A stretch of DNA of 64,000 bases, from assembly GCA_023423655.1 (NCBI GenBank), contig JAFAFE010000005.1:124001-188000 (forward strand). The letters run 5' to 3'. Within the stretch, counting starts at the first letter, position 1; every line of letters starts with the position of its first letter. Source of the DNA: Pseudomonadota bacterium (GTDB lineage: Bacteria; Pseudomonadota; Alphaproteobacteria; Sphingomonadales; Sphingomonadaceae). A program made the translations under genes and the position numbers. Below are positions 25,271-33,698 of this stretch, one piece after another. The notes beneath the pieces are model-generated. The model searched no databases, was not told the origin of the DNA, and saw only the letters and a program-made list of their open reading frames with translations.

Positions 25271-25450
25271 CCTTCTCCCCTTGTGGGAGAAGGATAGGGA
25301 GCCTTATCGCGATAGCGATTAGGCGAACTTGGATGAGGGGAATGCGAGCCGCAGGCTCGCGCGGTCGTGCCGACCGCATACCCCTCACCCAGCTTCGACT
25401 AGCAAGCAAGCTTGCAAGTCTGCGCAACCCTCTCCCTCAAGGGGAGAGGG
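25271..25450. repeat. long palindromic intergenic repeat (TCTCCC...CTTATCG type)
   Basis: About 180 bp with complementary ends (CCTTCTCCCCTTGTGGGAGA and CCCTCTCCCTCAAGGGGAGA), an inner GGCGAACTTGGATGAGGG / CCCTCACCCAGCTTCGACTA pair and a central hairpin GAGCCGCAGGCTCG. Two relatives are at 45052-45236 and 51440-51614. It lies between phaC and the acyl-CoA dehydrogenase. Confidence 0.82.
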
Positions 25451-25458
25451 AAAAAGGG

Positions 25459-26604
25459 TTACTGCCGCAACATCTCGCGCGCGACGATCATCCGCATGAT
25501 CTGGTTGGTGCCTTCGAGGATCGAATGGACGCGCAGGTCTCGCCAGAAACGCTCGATCGGATAGTCGCGCAAATAGCCATAGCCACCGAACAATTGCAGC
25601 GCATCATTGACAATCGCTGACCCGCTATCGGTCGCAAGCCGCTTGGCCATCGCGGCAAATTTGGTCTTGTCGGGCGTGCCTGCCGTCACCTTGGCAGCGG
25701 CGAGATAGAGGAGTGCGCGGGCGGCTTCCAGATCGGTCGCCATGTCCGCCAGCATGAATTGGGTATTCTGGAAATCAGCAATGCGCTGTTTAAACTGGCT
25801 GCGATCTTTGGTGTAATTGACCGCCTCATCAAGGCAACGCTGTGCGCCGCCGAGCGAGCAAGCGCCGATATTGAGCCGTCCGCCGTCGAGGCCCGCCATC
25901 GCAAAGCGGAAGCCTTCGCCTTCCTGTCCCACGCGGTTTTCGACCGGCACCTTCACATTGTCGAACATGACTTGCGCGGTCGGCGACGCGTTCCAGCCGA
26001 GCTTCTTTTCCTTCGCGCCGAACGACACGCCCGGCATATCCTTGTCGATGATAAGGCAGCTAATCCCCTTCGGCCCGTCATCGCCGGTGCGCACCATCGT
26101 CACATAAATATCATTGACGCCCGCGCCCGAAATAAATTGCTTGGTGCCATTGACGACATAATGGTCACCTTCCAGTTTCGCGGTGGTTTTAAGCGCCGCC
26201 GCGTCCGATCCCGACCCCGGCTCGGTCAGGCAATAGCTTGCCATTTTTTCCATCGAAACAAGGTCCGGCAGATATTTTGCTTTGACGTCCGCCGAGCCGA
26301 AACTGTCAATCATCCAGCTTGCCATATTATGGATCGAAATGAAGGCGGAGGTTGCTGGGCAACCATAGGCCATCGCCTCCATAATCAGCGCCGCATCGAG
26401 CCGCCCAAGGCCGATGCCGCCCGATTCTTCGCGCACATAAATGGCCGCAAAGCCAAGCTCTGCGGCCTGTTTGATGACATCGCGCGGGAAATGGGCTTTT
26501 TCGTCCCACTCCGCCGCATAAGGCGTGATGGCATCGGCGGTAAACTTGCGCGCCATGTCCTGGATCGCAAGCTGGTCTTCGGTGAGTTCAAACTGTGTGG
26601 TCAT
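25459..26604 (-). CDS. acyl-CoA dehydrogenase, probable isobutyryl-CoA dehydrogenase
   Basis: A 381-aa acyl-CoA dehydrogenase close to the ACAD8 type. CLTEPGSGSDAAALKTTA is the flavin loop, WNASPTAQVMFDNVKVPVEN the middle domain, QLFGGYGYLRDYPIERFWRD the C-terminal domain, and ILEGTNQIMRMIVAREML carries the catalytic Glu at the standard medium-chain position. Together with the crotonase, the hydroxyisobutyryl-CoA hydrolase, mmsB and mmsA it completes valine degradation from isobutyryl-CoA to propionyl-CoA. A role in other branched acyl-CoAs remains possible. Confidence 0.92.
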   Translation of the reverse strand: MTTQFELTEDQLAIQDMARKFTADAITPYAAEWDEKAHFPRDVIKQAAELGFAAIYVREESGGIGLGRLDAALIMEAMAYGCPATSAFISIHNMASWMIDSFGSADVKAKYLPDLVSMEKMASYCLTEPGSGSDAAALKTTAKLEGDHYVVNGTKQFISGAGVNDIYVTMVRTGDDGPKGISCLIIDKDMPGVSFGAKEKKLGWNASPTAQVMFDNVKVPVENRVGQEGEGFRFAMAGLDGGRLNIGACSLGGAQRCLDEAVNYTKDRSQFKQRIADFQNTQFMLADMATDLEAARALLYLAAAKVTAGTPDKTKFAAMAKRLATDSGSAIVNDALQLFGGYGYLRDYPIERFWRDLRVHSILEGTNQIMRMIVAREMLRQ

Positions 26605-26724
26605 GGCGATACTGCTAGCACCGCCAGACGATCATATCCACAATATTAGGCCGATTTTACGCCATTCATGCTGATAAAAATCCTTAAATTCCGCTGCGGC
26701 ATGGCGCGCATCGGACAGGCCCGT

Positions 26725-27018
26725 TCAGTTCGTCGTCGCGTGCGGGGTTTCGACTGCACCGTCAGGCGCACCACCGGCCCGCCCTTCGGGCTGTTTGGCG
26801 TCCGGCGCATCGTTCGCGGCAGCATCGGCGGCATCACTATCCGCTTCGTCAGCGGGCACAGACTCGTCGGGCACAATGATGTCATCGCTCGATACATCGG
26901 CGCCGGGCGTGACTTCGCTCACTTCACCGGGTTTTGCTTTTTCAGCCTCAGGCTGCGCTGCGGGTGAACAGGCGGCCAAAGCGGCCAAGGCGGCTGCGGT
27001 CATCGCATATTTCATCAT
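26725..27018 (-). CDS. small acidic lipoprotein, hypothetical
   Basis: A 97-residue protein with a lipoprotein signal: MMKYAMTAAALAALAAC, in which LAAC is a plausible lipobox cleaved before Cys17. The mature part is rich in Asp, Glu, Ala and Pro (DEADSDAADAAANDAPDA), with no recognisable fold, and is likely disordered. An alternative start is the second Met. I know of no function. It stands alone between the acyl-CoA dehydrogenase and a plus-strand gene. Confidence 0.65.
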   Translation of the reverse strand: MMKYAMTAAALAALAACSPAAQPEAEKAKPGEVSEVTPGADVSSDDIIVPDESVPADEADSDAADAAANDAPDAKQPEGRAGGAPDGAVETPHATTN

Positions 27019-27248
27019 AGGCTTTCTCCTATAGTATAGCTACGCAGAGACCGACGACCCGGTTCCGGCTGCGCGGTTTATCCAGACAATAAGCGGCATT
27101 TGCAAGCCAGCTTGCACATTTTGCCAGCCGGATGCGCCAATTTCGGGGTGAATGAAGGCTATAGCTGTCCGCGACGCCGCTCGCCGCCCCTAGTTGACCA
27201 TGAAAAATCATAGGCTTAGCTATATGCCGATAAGCGAGAGGAGCATTT

Positions 27249-27698
27249 ATGGTTTTTTTCAGTTCGACCACCGTGGCGCTGGCTTTACTAGCCGCAAACG
27301 GCGCATCGGCGAGCGAGAGCGCGGCGTTTGAAGCGGCACTGGCGCAGCATATTGCCGCCATCCAACAGCGTGACATGGCGGGGATGGAGGCGACCATTAC
27401 CAGCCAGCCGGAGCTGGACCTCATCTTTCCCAACGGCAAACATACCGGCACCCGCGCGGAATTTGTAAGCTTTCACCGCGAATGGTTTGCCGACAAAAAT
27501 TGGAGCATGAGTTTCGAGCGCAAACGCGTGACGGTCGGCAAGGACATCGCCATTGCACTCTATCGGTCTGGCTATACCGACACGAGCAAGGCGGTTCCGG
27601 AAACGCGTTATAGCTGGCTCAACCTCAGCTTCCGTAAGGAAGGCAGGAAATGGGTGTTGTTCCATGACCAGAATACGCGGATTCCGGAGAGCAAATAG
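27249..27698 (+). CDS. exported DUF4440/SnoaL-like protein
   Basis: A 149-aa protein with a signal peptide (VALALLAANGASA, cleaved near residue 21) and one NTF2-like domain: LAQHIAAIQQRDMAGMEATITSQPELDLIFPNGKHTGTR is the usual first helix and strand of DUF4440, and KWVLFHDQNTRI the last strands. Such domains bind small hydrophobic molecules or act as enzymes; there is no clue to the ligand. GAGAGGAG stands before the ATG. The 230 bp upstream hold no other gene. Confidence 0.82.
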   Translation: MVFFSSTTVALALLAANGASASESAAFEAALAQHIAAIQQRDMAGMEATITSQPELDLIFPNGKHTGTRAEFVSFHREWFADKNWSMSFERKRVTVGKDIAIALYRSGYTDTSKAVPETRYSWLNLSFRKEGRKWVLFHDQNTRIPESK

Positions 27699-27706
27699 CA
27701 ATATCC

Positions 27707-28126
27707 CTATGCTGGCGGTGTGATTTCAAGCGCCACCTCTTCTGCTACTTCCTTTTCGTCGAGCAGTTCGCGGCGCATCGTAAAGTCGCCGCCTTCTGGG
27801 GCTATCGTCCAGCGCCCGACAATTTCCGTGGCTTCACTGTTGAGTCGCCCGTGATAATCAACGCGGTGGGCCGCGTCCGATGCGCCGTCATAGGTTTTGG
27901 CAAAGGCAATATCCGCGCCATTGCGGTGGCCGGACAGGAAAGCATGGAGTTCACGGCTGGACAGGCCGATGCTGTTCGGCTCGCTGATTGTGCCGGAAAG
28001 CGCCCCGCCTTGTTCGTCGACCAACACCAGAAATTGCACCGCATCGCCTATGCCGCCATCATAACTATAGCGCCCGACCCAAAAGCCGGTGAGGTTGTCG
28101 CGTGATTGGCGCGGCGAGCGGCTCAT
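27707..28126 (-). CDS. conserved hypothetical protein
   Basis: A 139-aa protein without signal peptide or membrane segment. It opens with NLTGFWVGRYSYDGGIGDAVQFLVLVDEQGGALSGTISEPN, which suggests a small beta-barrel, and ends acidic (LLDEKEVAEEVALEITPP). I do not recognise a named family. It converges with the DUF4440 gene with eight bases between them, and the next minus-strand gene is 32 bp upstream, so the two small genes may be co-transcribed. Confidence 0.7.
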   Translation of the reverse strand: MSRSPRQSRDNLTGFWVGRYSYDGGIGDAVQFLVLVDEQGGALSGTISEPNSIGLSSRELHAFLSGHRNGADIAFAKTYDGASDAAHRVDYHGRLNSEATEIVGRWTIAPEGGDFTMRRELLDEKEVAEEVALEITPPA

Positions 28127-28158
28127 AGATTAGTGCGAACGCCCTGCCCTGCCACCGC

Positions 28159-28593
28159 TCAGCGGCAGCGATAGAGCGAGCGGGTGCCGCCGCCCGATGC
28201 GCCAGATGCGTTAGCGATGATAATCTGTTGCTCGTTGATCGACAGACGCCACAATTGGCGCGCTTCGGACGCTCCGCCGCCGCCTTCATAGCGCATCACC
28301 ACCTGATATTCGCGTTCATTGGCGCTATTGCGCGCAAGCGATACCAATGTTCCTGCGCCATCGGCCTGACGCACGCCCTTGGCATGAATGTCCCACAGCA
28401 AAGCGGCATTGCCTTTCTGGTCGAGGCAGGCGGCGCGCTCGGTCGCCCATTTGCCGATGAAAGGCGCGGGGAATTTGCTGCCTTTAACCTCTTCAAATCC
28501 GGCACTACCCGCTTGCATCGCCATCACCGGCGACACCATGACCGGCGCTGCCGTTACCGCCAAAAATGCCGCCGCTACCAGACGCTTATCCAC
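28159..28593 (-). CDS. conserved exported hypothetical protein
   Basis: A 144-aa protein with a signal peptide (VAAAFLAVTAAPVMVSPVMA, cleavage near residue 26). The mature part contains PFIGKWATERAACLDQ and ends RSLYRCR, with two Cys residues that could pair in the periplasm. The GKW start of the mature domain is like that of small secreted lipocalin-type hypothetical proteins; no function can be assigned. Confidence 0.7.
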   Translation of the reverse strand: MDKRLVAAAFLAVTAAPVMVSPVMAMQAGSAGFEEVKGSKFPAPFIGKWATERAACLDQKGNAALLWDIHAKGVRQADGAGTLVSLARNSANEREYQVVMRYEGGGGASEARQLWRLSINEQQIIIANASGASGGGTRSLYRCR

Positions 28594-28680
28594 CGCACAT
28601 ACTCCTGAAAAAATCCGGTCCTCCTCTTATATGGGAAAGCGTGGCGGTGGCGCAAGCGTGCGGGCGTCGGGTCTGCGCTT

Positions 28681-28715
28681 AAAAAAATGGCCGCGAGCCC
28701 TATGCGCACGGCCAT
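28681..28715 (-). terminator. rho-independent terminator of mmsA
   Basis: On the minus strand, 25 bp after the mmsA stop, a 9-bp stem ATGGCCGTG / CGCGGCCAT encloses an 11-nt loop and is followed by seven T residues. Confidence 0.85.
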
Positions 28716-28739
28716 CCTAAAGTCTGGTAGAATTAAGCC

Positions 28740-30236
28740 TCAGCCCATCGTCGGGATGACAAAGGCATTGCCGCCATCAGGCGAGCCGTCCGGCCAGCGC
28801 GCGGTCACGGTCTTGACCTTGGTCCAGAATTTGACGCCTTCCATGCCATGCTGGTTGGTGTCGCCGAACGCCGACCGCTTCCAACCGCCAAAGGTGTGGT
28901 AAGCCACCGGCACGGGGATCGGCACATTGATGCCGACCATGCCGACATTGACGCGGGCGGCAAATTCGCGCGCCGCATGGCCGTTGCGCGTGAAGATTGC
29001 AACGCCATTGCCATATTGATGTTTGGACGGAAGCGCGACCGCTTCTTCAAAATCCTTGGCGCGCACCATCTGGAGGACGGGGCCGAAAATTTCTTCCCTG
29101 TAGCTTTCCATGTCGGGGGTGACATGGTCGAACAGGGTCGGGCCCATGAAATAGCCATCCTCATAGCCTTGCAGCTTGAAACCGCGGCCATCGACGACCA
29201 GTTCCGCGCCTTCATCGGCGCATTTCTGGATCCAGCCTTCGACCTTGGCTTTGTGCGCGGCGGTGACGACGGGGCCATAATGGGCGTCGGGGTCGGTCGA
29301 AATGCCGACTTTAAGCGCATCCATCGCCGGGATGAGCTTTTCACGCAGACGCTCGGCAGTTTCATCGCCCACCGGCACCACGACCGGAAGCGCCATGCAC
29401 CGCTCCCCTGCCGATCCGAATGCCGCGCCTGTCAAATCATTGACCACCTGGTCAAGGTCGGCGTCGGGCATGACAATCCCGTGGTTCTTCGCGCCGCCCA
29501 TCGCCTGCACGCGCTTGCCCGCCGCAACGCCGCGATTATAGACATAATGCGCAATGTCGGACGATCCGACAAAGCTCACGCCCGCAATATCGGGATGGTC
29601 GAGGATCGCATCGACCATTTCCTTGTCACCATGAACGACCTGCAAAATCCCTTCGGGCGCGCCTGCTTCGAGGAAAAGTTCGGCAAGCCGCACCGGCACC
29701 GACGGATCGCGCTCAGACGGTTTCAGGATAAACGCATTGCCGACCGCGACCGCTACGCCGAACATCCACATCGGGATCATTGCGGGGAAGTTGAACGGCG
29801 TAATCCCTGCCCCAATGCCCAGCGGCACGCGGCTTGAATAGACATCAATGCCGGGGCCTGCACCCAGCGTATATTCGCCTTTTTGCGCGTGCGGGATGCC
29901 GCAGCAAAATTCGATCACATCAAGCCCACGCTGCACATCGCCCTTGGCATCGGCCAGCACCTTGCCATGTTCGGACGACAGTAGGTGCGCGAGTTCATCA
30001 ATATTCTGTTCGACCAGCCGTTTGAATTCGAACATCACGCGCGCGCGGCGCTGCGGGTTGGTGTTCGCCCAAGCGGGCTGCGCTTTTTTGGCGGCTTCCA
30101 CGGCGGCATCAAGGACCGCCTTGTCGCCCAAAGCGACCTTGGCCTGCACGACGCCCTTATTGGGGTCAAACACATCGCTTTCGCGGGCAGGGGCGAAGGA
30201 TGCGCCTCCGGCGATAAAATGGTCAATCTGGCGCAT
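28740..30236 (-). CDS. mmsA: methylmalonate-semialdehyde dehydrogenase (CoA-acylating)
   Basis: A 498-aa aldehyde dehydrogenase that turns methylmalonate semialdehyde into propionyl-CoA and CO2 at the end of valine degradation. GITPFNFPAMIPMWMFGVAV, the NAD-binding region KPSERDPSVPVRLAEL, FVGSSDIAHYVY and the nucleophile FGSAGERCMAL (Cys near 280) are all family marks. The frame reaches 30299, but the ATG at 30236 has GGAG eight bases upstream and gives the usual N-terminus MRQIDHFIAGG. It diverges from a LysR regulator and has its own terminator, so it is probably a single-gene unit under LysR control. Confidence 0.95.
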   Translation of the reverse strand: MRQIDHFIAGGASFAPARESDVFDPNKGVVQAKVALGDKAVLDAAVEAAKKAQPAWANTNPQRRARVMFEFKRLVEQNIDELAHLLSSEHGKVLADAKGDVQRGLDVIEFCCGIPHAQKGEYTLGAGPGIDVYSSRVPLGIGAGITPFNFPAMIPMWMFGVAVAVGNAFILKPSERDPSVPVRLAELFLEAGAPEGILQVVHGDKEMVDAILDHPDIAGVSFVGSSDIAHYVYNRGVAAGKRVQAMGGAKNHGIVMPDADLDQVVNDLTGAAFGSAGERCMALPVVVPVGDETAERLREKLIPAMDALKVGISTDPDAHYGPVVTAAHKAKVEGWIQKCADEGAELVVDGRGFKLQGYEDGYFMGPTLFDHVTPDMESYREEIFGPVLQMVRAKDFEEAVALPSKHQYGNGVAIFTRNGHAAREFAARVNVGMVGINVPIPVPVAYHTFGGWKRSAFGDTNQHGMEGVKFWTKVKTVTARWPDGSPDGGNAFVIPTMG

Positions 30237-30285
30237 GGTCGAGTCTCCGGGGGATAAAGAATTTGCGCATAGTGTGCCGCTCAAA

Positions 30286-30328
30286 ATTGTTGCAGGCAAG
30301 GGACAATATTGCGACTATAGGCTGCAAT
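30286..30328. promoter_or_regulatory. paired LysR-type palindromes in the mmsA-lysR intergenic region
   Basis: Two inverted repeats abut each other: ATTGT-N12-ACAAT (30286-30307) and ATTGC-N11-GCAAT (30308-30328). The second reaches the base next to the ATG of the LysR gene at 30330. T-N11-A half-sites of this form are usual for LysR regulators, so these are candidates for autoregulation and control of mmsA. Confidence 0.55.
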
Positions 30329-30329
30329 T

Positions 30330-31226
30330 ATGCAGGCGATTGACTGGAGCGAATATCAGGCCTTCTTGGCCGTGGCCCGAACCGGGCAACTGGCGCGCGC
30401 GGCGCGGCTGGAGGGGGTGGATGCGACCACAATGGGGCGGCGGCTGCGGCGTCTGGAAGCGCGGCTTGGCACGACCTTGTTCGAACAAACCCGCCAGGGG
30501 CAGAGTTTGACGGAGGCGGGCGAGGCGCTGCTCGCCCATGTCGAAACCATGGCGCAGGCCGCCGACGCGATTGCGGCCACGCGCGACGAACATGGCGGTT
30601 TGACGGGGACATTGCGGGTGAGCGTTTCCGAAGGCTTCGGAAGCTGGTTCCTTGCGCGCCACCTTCCCGATTTTGCGCGCGAGCATCCGAACCTGTCGAT
30701 TGATCTGGTCGCAAGCAACGGCTTTTTGAGCCCCTCGCGGCGAGAAGCCGATCTTGCGGTCATGCTCTCGCGTCCGAGTGCGGGGCCGGTGGTCGCGCGC
30801 AAATTGTCCGATTATCGTCTGCGCCTTTATGCCCGCGCCGACTATCTCGCCGCCAATGGCGTGCCGCAATCGCGCGCCGATTTGACCCAAGGCCATTGCC
30901 TGATCGGCTATATCCCCGACCTCATTTATACGCCCGAACTCCATTATCTTGATGAAATCGAACCGGGTCTCAACGCGCATATCCGCTCGTCGAGTATACA
31001 CGCGCAATATCAATTGGTCACCAGCGGCGCAGGTATCGGCGTCCTCCCCTGCTTCATCGGTGATGGCGAAAACGGGTTGGTGCCATTGCTCGATGATGTC
31101 CATATCACCCGCAGCTTCTGGCTGGTGAGCCACAAGGATACGCAGAATTTGAAGCGTATCCGTCTGTTTAAGCAATGGCTGGACAAGATTGTGCGGGGGA
31201 ACCACGGAGTGCTGATGGGCGGATAA
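30330..31226 (+). CDS. LysR-family transcriptional regulator
   Basis: A 298-aa LysR regulator. The N-terminal helix-turn-helix (YQAFLAVARTGQLARAARLEGVDATTMGRRLRRLEARLG) is followed by the linker helix and a periplasmic-binding-protein-like effector domain from about 90 (GTLRVSVSEGFG; TSGAGIGVLPCFIGD). The recognition helix has DATTMGRRLRRLE where most relatives have SQPALSRQIRRLE, a known subgroup. Divergent from mmsA with 93 bp between starts, it is probably its activator with a metabolite of valine breakdown as inducer. Confidence 0.93.
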   Translation: MQAIDWSEYQAFLAVARTGQLARAARLEGVDATTMGRRLRRLEARLGTTLFEQTRQGQSLTEAGEALLAHVETMAQAADAIAATRDEHGGLTGTLRVSVSEGFGSWFLARHLPDFAREHPNLSIDLVASNGFLSPSRREADLAVMLSRPSAGPVVARKLSDYRLRLYARADYLAANGVPQSRADLTQGHCLIGYIPDLIYTPELHYLDEIEPGLNAHIRSSSIHAQYQLVTSGAGIGVLPCFIGDGENGLVPLLDDVHITRSFWLVSHKDTQNLKRIRLFKQWLDKIVRGNHGVLMGG

Positions 31227-31354
31227 GAAAAGCCCTCCCCTCCAAAAAATGGATGGGATTATGCCCCCTTTTTTTGTTCTTGGTCTTTGGGCGGTATCCG
31301 CAAACTTGCTGTCCGCTTCTACCCACACCTCCCCGCATGCCGCACCTGCCCAAC

Positions 31355-31391
31355 AAAAAGGGCCACCAAGCGCGATGCCGGGCGACCCTTT
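31355..31391 (-). terminator. rho-independent terminator of the rpsF-rpsR-rplI operon
   Basis: On the minus strand, after the rplI stop, an 11-bp stem AAAGGGTCGCC / GGTGGCCCTTT (with G-U pairs) and a 13-nt loop run into TTTTTG. Confidence 0.85.
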
Positions 31392-31416
31392 GAATTTTTG
31401 TGAAAAAGCGAAAGCC

Positions 31417-32061
31417 TTAAGCTTCGTCTTCAGCGCCTTCTTCGGTGGCAGCAGCTTCGTCGTCAGCAGCGACAGCCGCTTCTTCTTCAGCTTCTTCACC
31501 AGCGATGGTGCCGGGTTCTGCGTTGGCGTCATAATCCTCGACAAAACCGGTTTCTTCTTTTTCGAACATCTGCGCCATAATGTCGACGCCGTCCTTTTGA
31601 AGGTCGGCTTCTTCAGGCGAGCGGGCGACGTTCACCTGAACGGTCGAGGCCACTTCGGGGTGCAGCGCAACCTTGACGTCGAACAGGCCGAGCGTCTTGA
31701 TCGGGCGTTCCAGCACAACCATCGCCTTGGTCACTTCGGTGATGCCTGCTTCATGCAAGGCTTCCACGATGTCACGGACCGATACCGAACCGTAAAGATG
31801 ACCGGCGTTCGACGACTGGCGGATGAGGACGACTTGCTTGCCGTCAACATTGCCCGATGCCTTTTCAGCGTCAGCGCGCTTGGTGGCATTGTCGGCTTCG
31901 ATCTGGGCGCGGTTGGCTTCGAACAGCTTCTTATTTGCCTCGTTAGCGCGCAGCGCCTTTTTGTTGGGCAGGAGGAAGTTGCGTGCATAACCGTTCTTGA
32001 CGGTGACGACATCGCCAATGCCGCCAAGCTTTTCGACGCGTTCGAGAAGGATGATTTCCAT
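31417..32061 (-). CDS. rplI: 50S ribosomal protein L9, with acidic C-terminal extension
   Basis: L9 binds 23S rRNA domain V and supports reading-frame fidelity. The N-terminal lobe MEIILLERVEKLGGIGDVV and VKNGYARNFLLPNKKAL is nearly invariant, followed by the connecting helix and the C-terminal lobe (VSVRDIVEALHEAGI; GLFDVKVALHPEV). Most L9 proteins end near residue 150. This one has 214 residues; the extra 45 or so are almost all Glu, Asp and Ala (EEAEEEAAVAADDEAAATE), a disordered acidic tail seen in sphingomonads. It is the last gene of the rpsF-rpsR-rplI operon, 12 bp after rpsR. Confidence 0.97.
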   Translation of the reverse strand: MEIILLERVEKLGGIGDVVTVKNGYARNFLLPNKKALRANEANKKLFEANRAQIEADNATKRADAEKASGNVDGKQVVLIRQSSNAGHLYGSVSVRDIVEALHEAGITEVTKAMVVLERPIKTLGLFDVKVALHPEVASTVQVNVARSPEEADLQKDGVDIMAQMFEKEETGFVEDYDANAEPGTIAGEEAEEEAAVAADDEAAATEEGAEDEA

Positions 32062-32073
32062 GGGTCTTTCTCC

Positions 32074-32298
32074 TTACTTCACAACGTAGGGAAGCAGGCC
32101 CAAATGACGGGCGCGCTTGATCGCCTTGGCGAGTTCGCGCTGCTTCTTGGCGGAAACCGCAGTGATGCGGCTGGGAACGATCTTGCCGCGCTCGGATACG
32201 AAACCCTGGAGCAAGCGGACATCTTTATAATCGATCTTCGGGGCGTCCTTGGCTGCAAAGGGGCAGCTTTTGCGACGGCGGAAAAACGGGCGTGCCAT
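32074..32298 (-). CDS. rpsR: 30S ribosomal protein S18
   Basis: A 74-aa S18, of normal length. FRRRKSCPFAAKDAPKIDYKDV is the conserved N-terminal segment and SRITAVSAKKQRELAKAIKRARHLGLLPY the rRNA- and S6-binding core. It is encoded between rpsF and rplI, as in most bacteria, with 12 bp to either side; S6 and S18 bind the 30S platform as a dimer, which fits their joint expression. AGGAGA lies before the ATG. Confidence 0.98.
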   Translation of the reverse strand: MARPFFRRRKSCPFAAKDAPKIDYKDVRLLQGFVSERGKIVPSRITAVSAKKQRELAKAIKRARHLGLLPYVVK

Positions 32299-32310
32299 AG
32301 TGAGGTCTCC

Positions 32311-32730
32311 TTATTCTGCGCCAGCGTCAAAATCTTCGCGTTCGCGGCGTGGAGCGCGTTCACCGCGTTCACCACCACGTTCGCCGCGGCCACCGCGTTC
32401 ACCGCGGTCGCTCTTGCGCATCATCACCGAAGGACCGGCTTCATGCTCGTCAACCTTGATGGTGACATAGCGGATCACGTCTTCGTTGATGTTGGTTTGG
32501 CGTTCCAGTTCGGCGACAACATCGCCCGGAGCGTCAATGTGCAGCATCACATAATGCGCCTTGCGGTTCTTGGCGATTTTGTAAGCAAGCTGGCGAAGAC
32601 CCCAGGTTTCGGTCTTGGTGACCTTGCCCTTATTGTCTTCAACGATTTTGGTGGCGGCTTCCGCCAGCGCATCGACCTGGGCTTGGGCCAGATCCTGACG
32701 CGCGAGAAATACATGCTCGTAAAGCGGCAT
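32311..32730 (-). CDS. rpsF: 30S ribosomal protein S6, with Arg/Gly-rich tail
   Basis: A 139-aa S6, first gene of the operon. MPLYEHVFLARQDLAQAQVDAL is the N-terminus of mature family members, followed by WGLRQLAYKIAKNRKAHYVML and the beta strand with INEDVIRYVTIKV. The frame is open up to 32775, but the ATG at 32730 matches S6 proteins. The C-terminal 40 residues are an Arg/Gly/Glu-rich low-complexity tail (RGERGGRGERGGERGERAP), typical of this group and probably unstructured. The first 225 bp upstream hold the operon promoter, which I cannot place exactly. Confidence 0.96.
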   Translation of the reverse strand: MPLYEHVFLARQDLAQAQVDALAEAATKIVEDNKGKVTKTETWGLRQLAYKIAKNRKAHYVMLHIDAPGDVVAELERQTNINEDVIRYVTIKVDEHEAGPSVMMRKSDRGERGGRGERGGERGERAPRREREDFDAGAE

Positions 32731-32955
32731 GGCGTCTACTTTCTTCGTTGGCCGATCGCTGGTATTCCGCCCCATGCGGATACCCCTCCGGCTGTCGTCT
32801 CGGGTATTGGTATCAGCGCCTCCGAATCAAATCCGGCTGCGGTGAAGGCGTGTCCCTTAGAGATTTTGTCAGGAAACGCAAGCCTTGGCCTGCCAGAAGG
32901 CGGTCGCTTTGCGCCGGTTTATTTGCCCCCGGCTTATTTCCGATTGTACAACCCG

Positions 32956-33693
32956 ATGCACCGCCTTACCCGTTTGACCATGACCGCAAAATGGAATGTT
33001 TCGCTCTTTGGCAAGCCTTTATCGCCGCGACTGGTGGCGATTATCGGGCTGATATCGGGCGCGGCGACCTTGTTGTTGTGGCTTTGGTCCGAAATTGGCG
33101 AGGGCGAATTACGCCATTTTGACGAGGTCATTTTGCTCGCTTTCCGCCATCCCGATGCGGTCGGGCAAATGGTAGGGCCGCTATGGCTCAAACAGACGAT
33201 GCTCGATTTTACCAGCCTTGGCAGTTCGACCCTCTTGTCGTTGGTCATTGTTGGCGCGACCGCTTTTGCGCTCACCAAACGCGCCTATCGCATCGCCTTT
33301 TTGGCCGCAGGCGCGCCGATTAGCGGGGCGATATTGGTGGCCTTGTTGAAGGTGCAATTCGGCCGCGCGCGTCCCACATTGGTCGACCCGATGATGGTCG
33401 AAAGCTCGGCAAGTTTTCCAAGCGGCCACACCGCCAATAGCGCGATAGTCTATCTCACCATCGCCGTGCTGCTGATGCGGGTGGAGAAAAAGCCGGAAAC
33501 GCGCATGTTTATCCTGATGGTCGCGGTGCTGCTGACCAGCTTGGTCGGCATATCGCGCGTGGCGTTGGGTGTGCATTGGCCAAGCGATGTGCTGGGCGGA
33601 TGGTTGTTCGGCACGGCTTGGGCGTGCCTGTGGGCGCTCGTCATCCGCCATCCGGTGATCGAGGACGCGACCCCCGCACCCTCGGAAGGATAG
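32956..33693 (+). CDS. PAP2-family membrane phosphatase
   Basis: A phosphatidic acid phosphatase type 2 protein of about 245 aa with several hydrophobic helices. The three catalytic motifs are clear: KVQFGRARPT, SSASFPSGHTANS and SRVALGVHWPSDVLGG, with the Arg, His and Asp needed for phosphohistidine chemistry. Likely substrates are undecaprenyl diphosphate or lipid phosphates at the outer face of the inner membrane. The start is uncertain: ATGs at 32956 and 32980 are both in frame and neither has a good Shine-Dalgarno; the open frame extends far upstream only because the antisense strand of rpsF lacks stops. Confidence 0.88.
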   Translation: MHRLTRLTMTAKWNVSLFGKPLSPRLVAIIGLISGAATLLLWLWSEIGEGELRHFDEVILLAFRHPDAVGQMVGPLWLKQTMLDFTSLGSSTLLSLVIVGATAFALTKRAYRIAFLAAGAPISGAILVALLKVQFGRARPTLVDPMMVESSASFPSGHTANSAIVYLTIAVLLMRVEKKPETRMFILMVAVLLTSLVGISRVALGVHWPSDVLGGWLFGTAWACLWALVIRHPVIEDATPAPSEG

Positions 33694-33698
33694 ACGGT

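Noticed and set aside
27019..27248. Minus-strand open frame and possible small RNA in this gap
   Set aside because: The frame overlaps the DUF4440 gene in antisense. I see no hairpin with T-run and no family motif.
30315..31544. 409-codon minus-strand open frame
   Set aside because: Antisense to the LysR gene, which has a clear HTH and effector domain.
31249..32955. Long plus-strand open frame running into the PAP2 gene
   Set aside because: It is the antisense of rplI, rpsR and rpsF, which are certain genes. Its translation is Phe-rich and shows no family motif before the PAP2 region.
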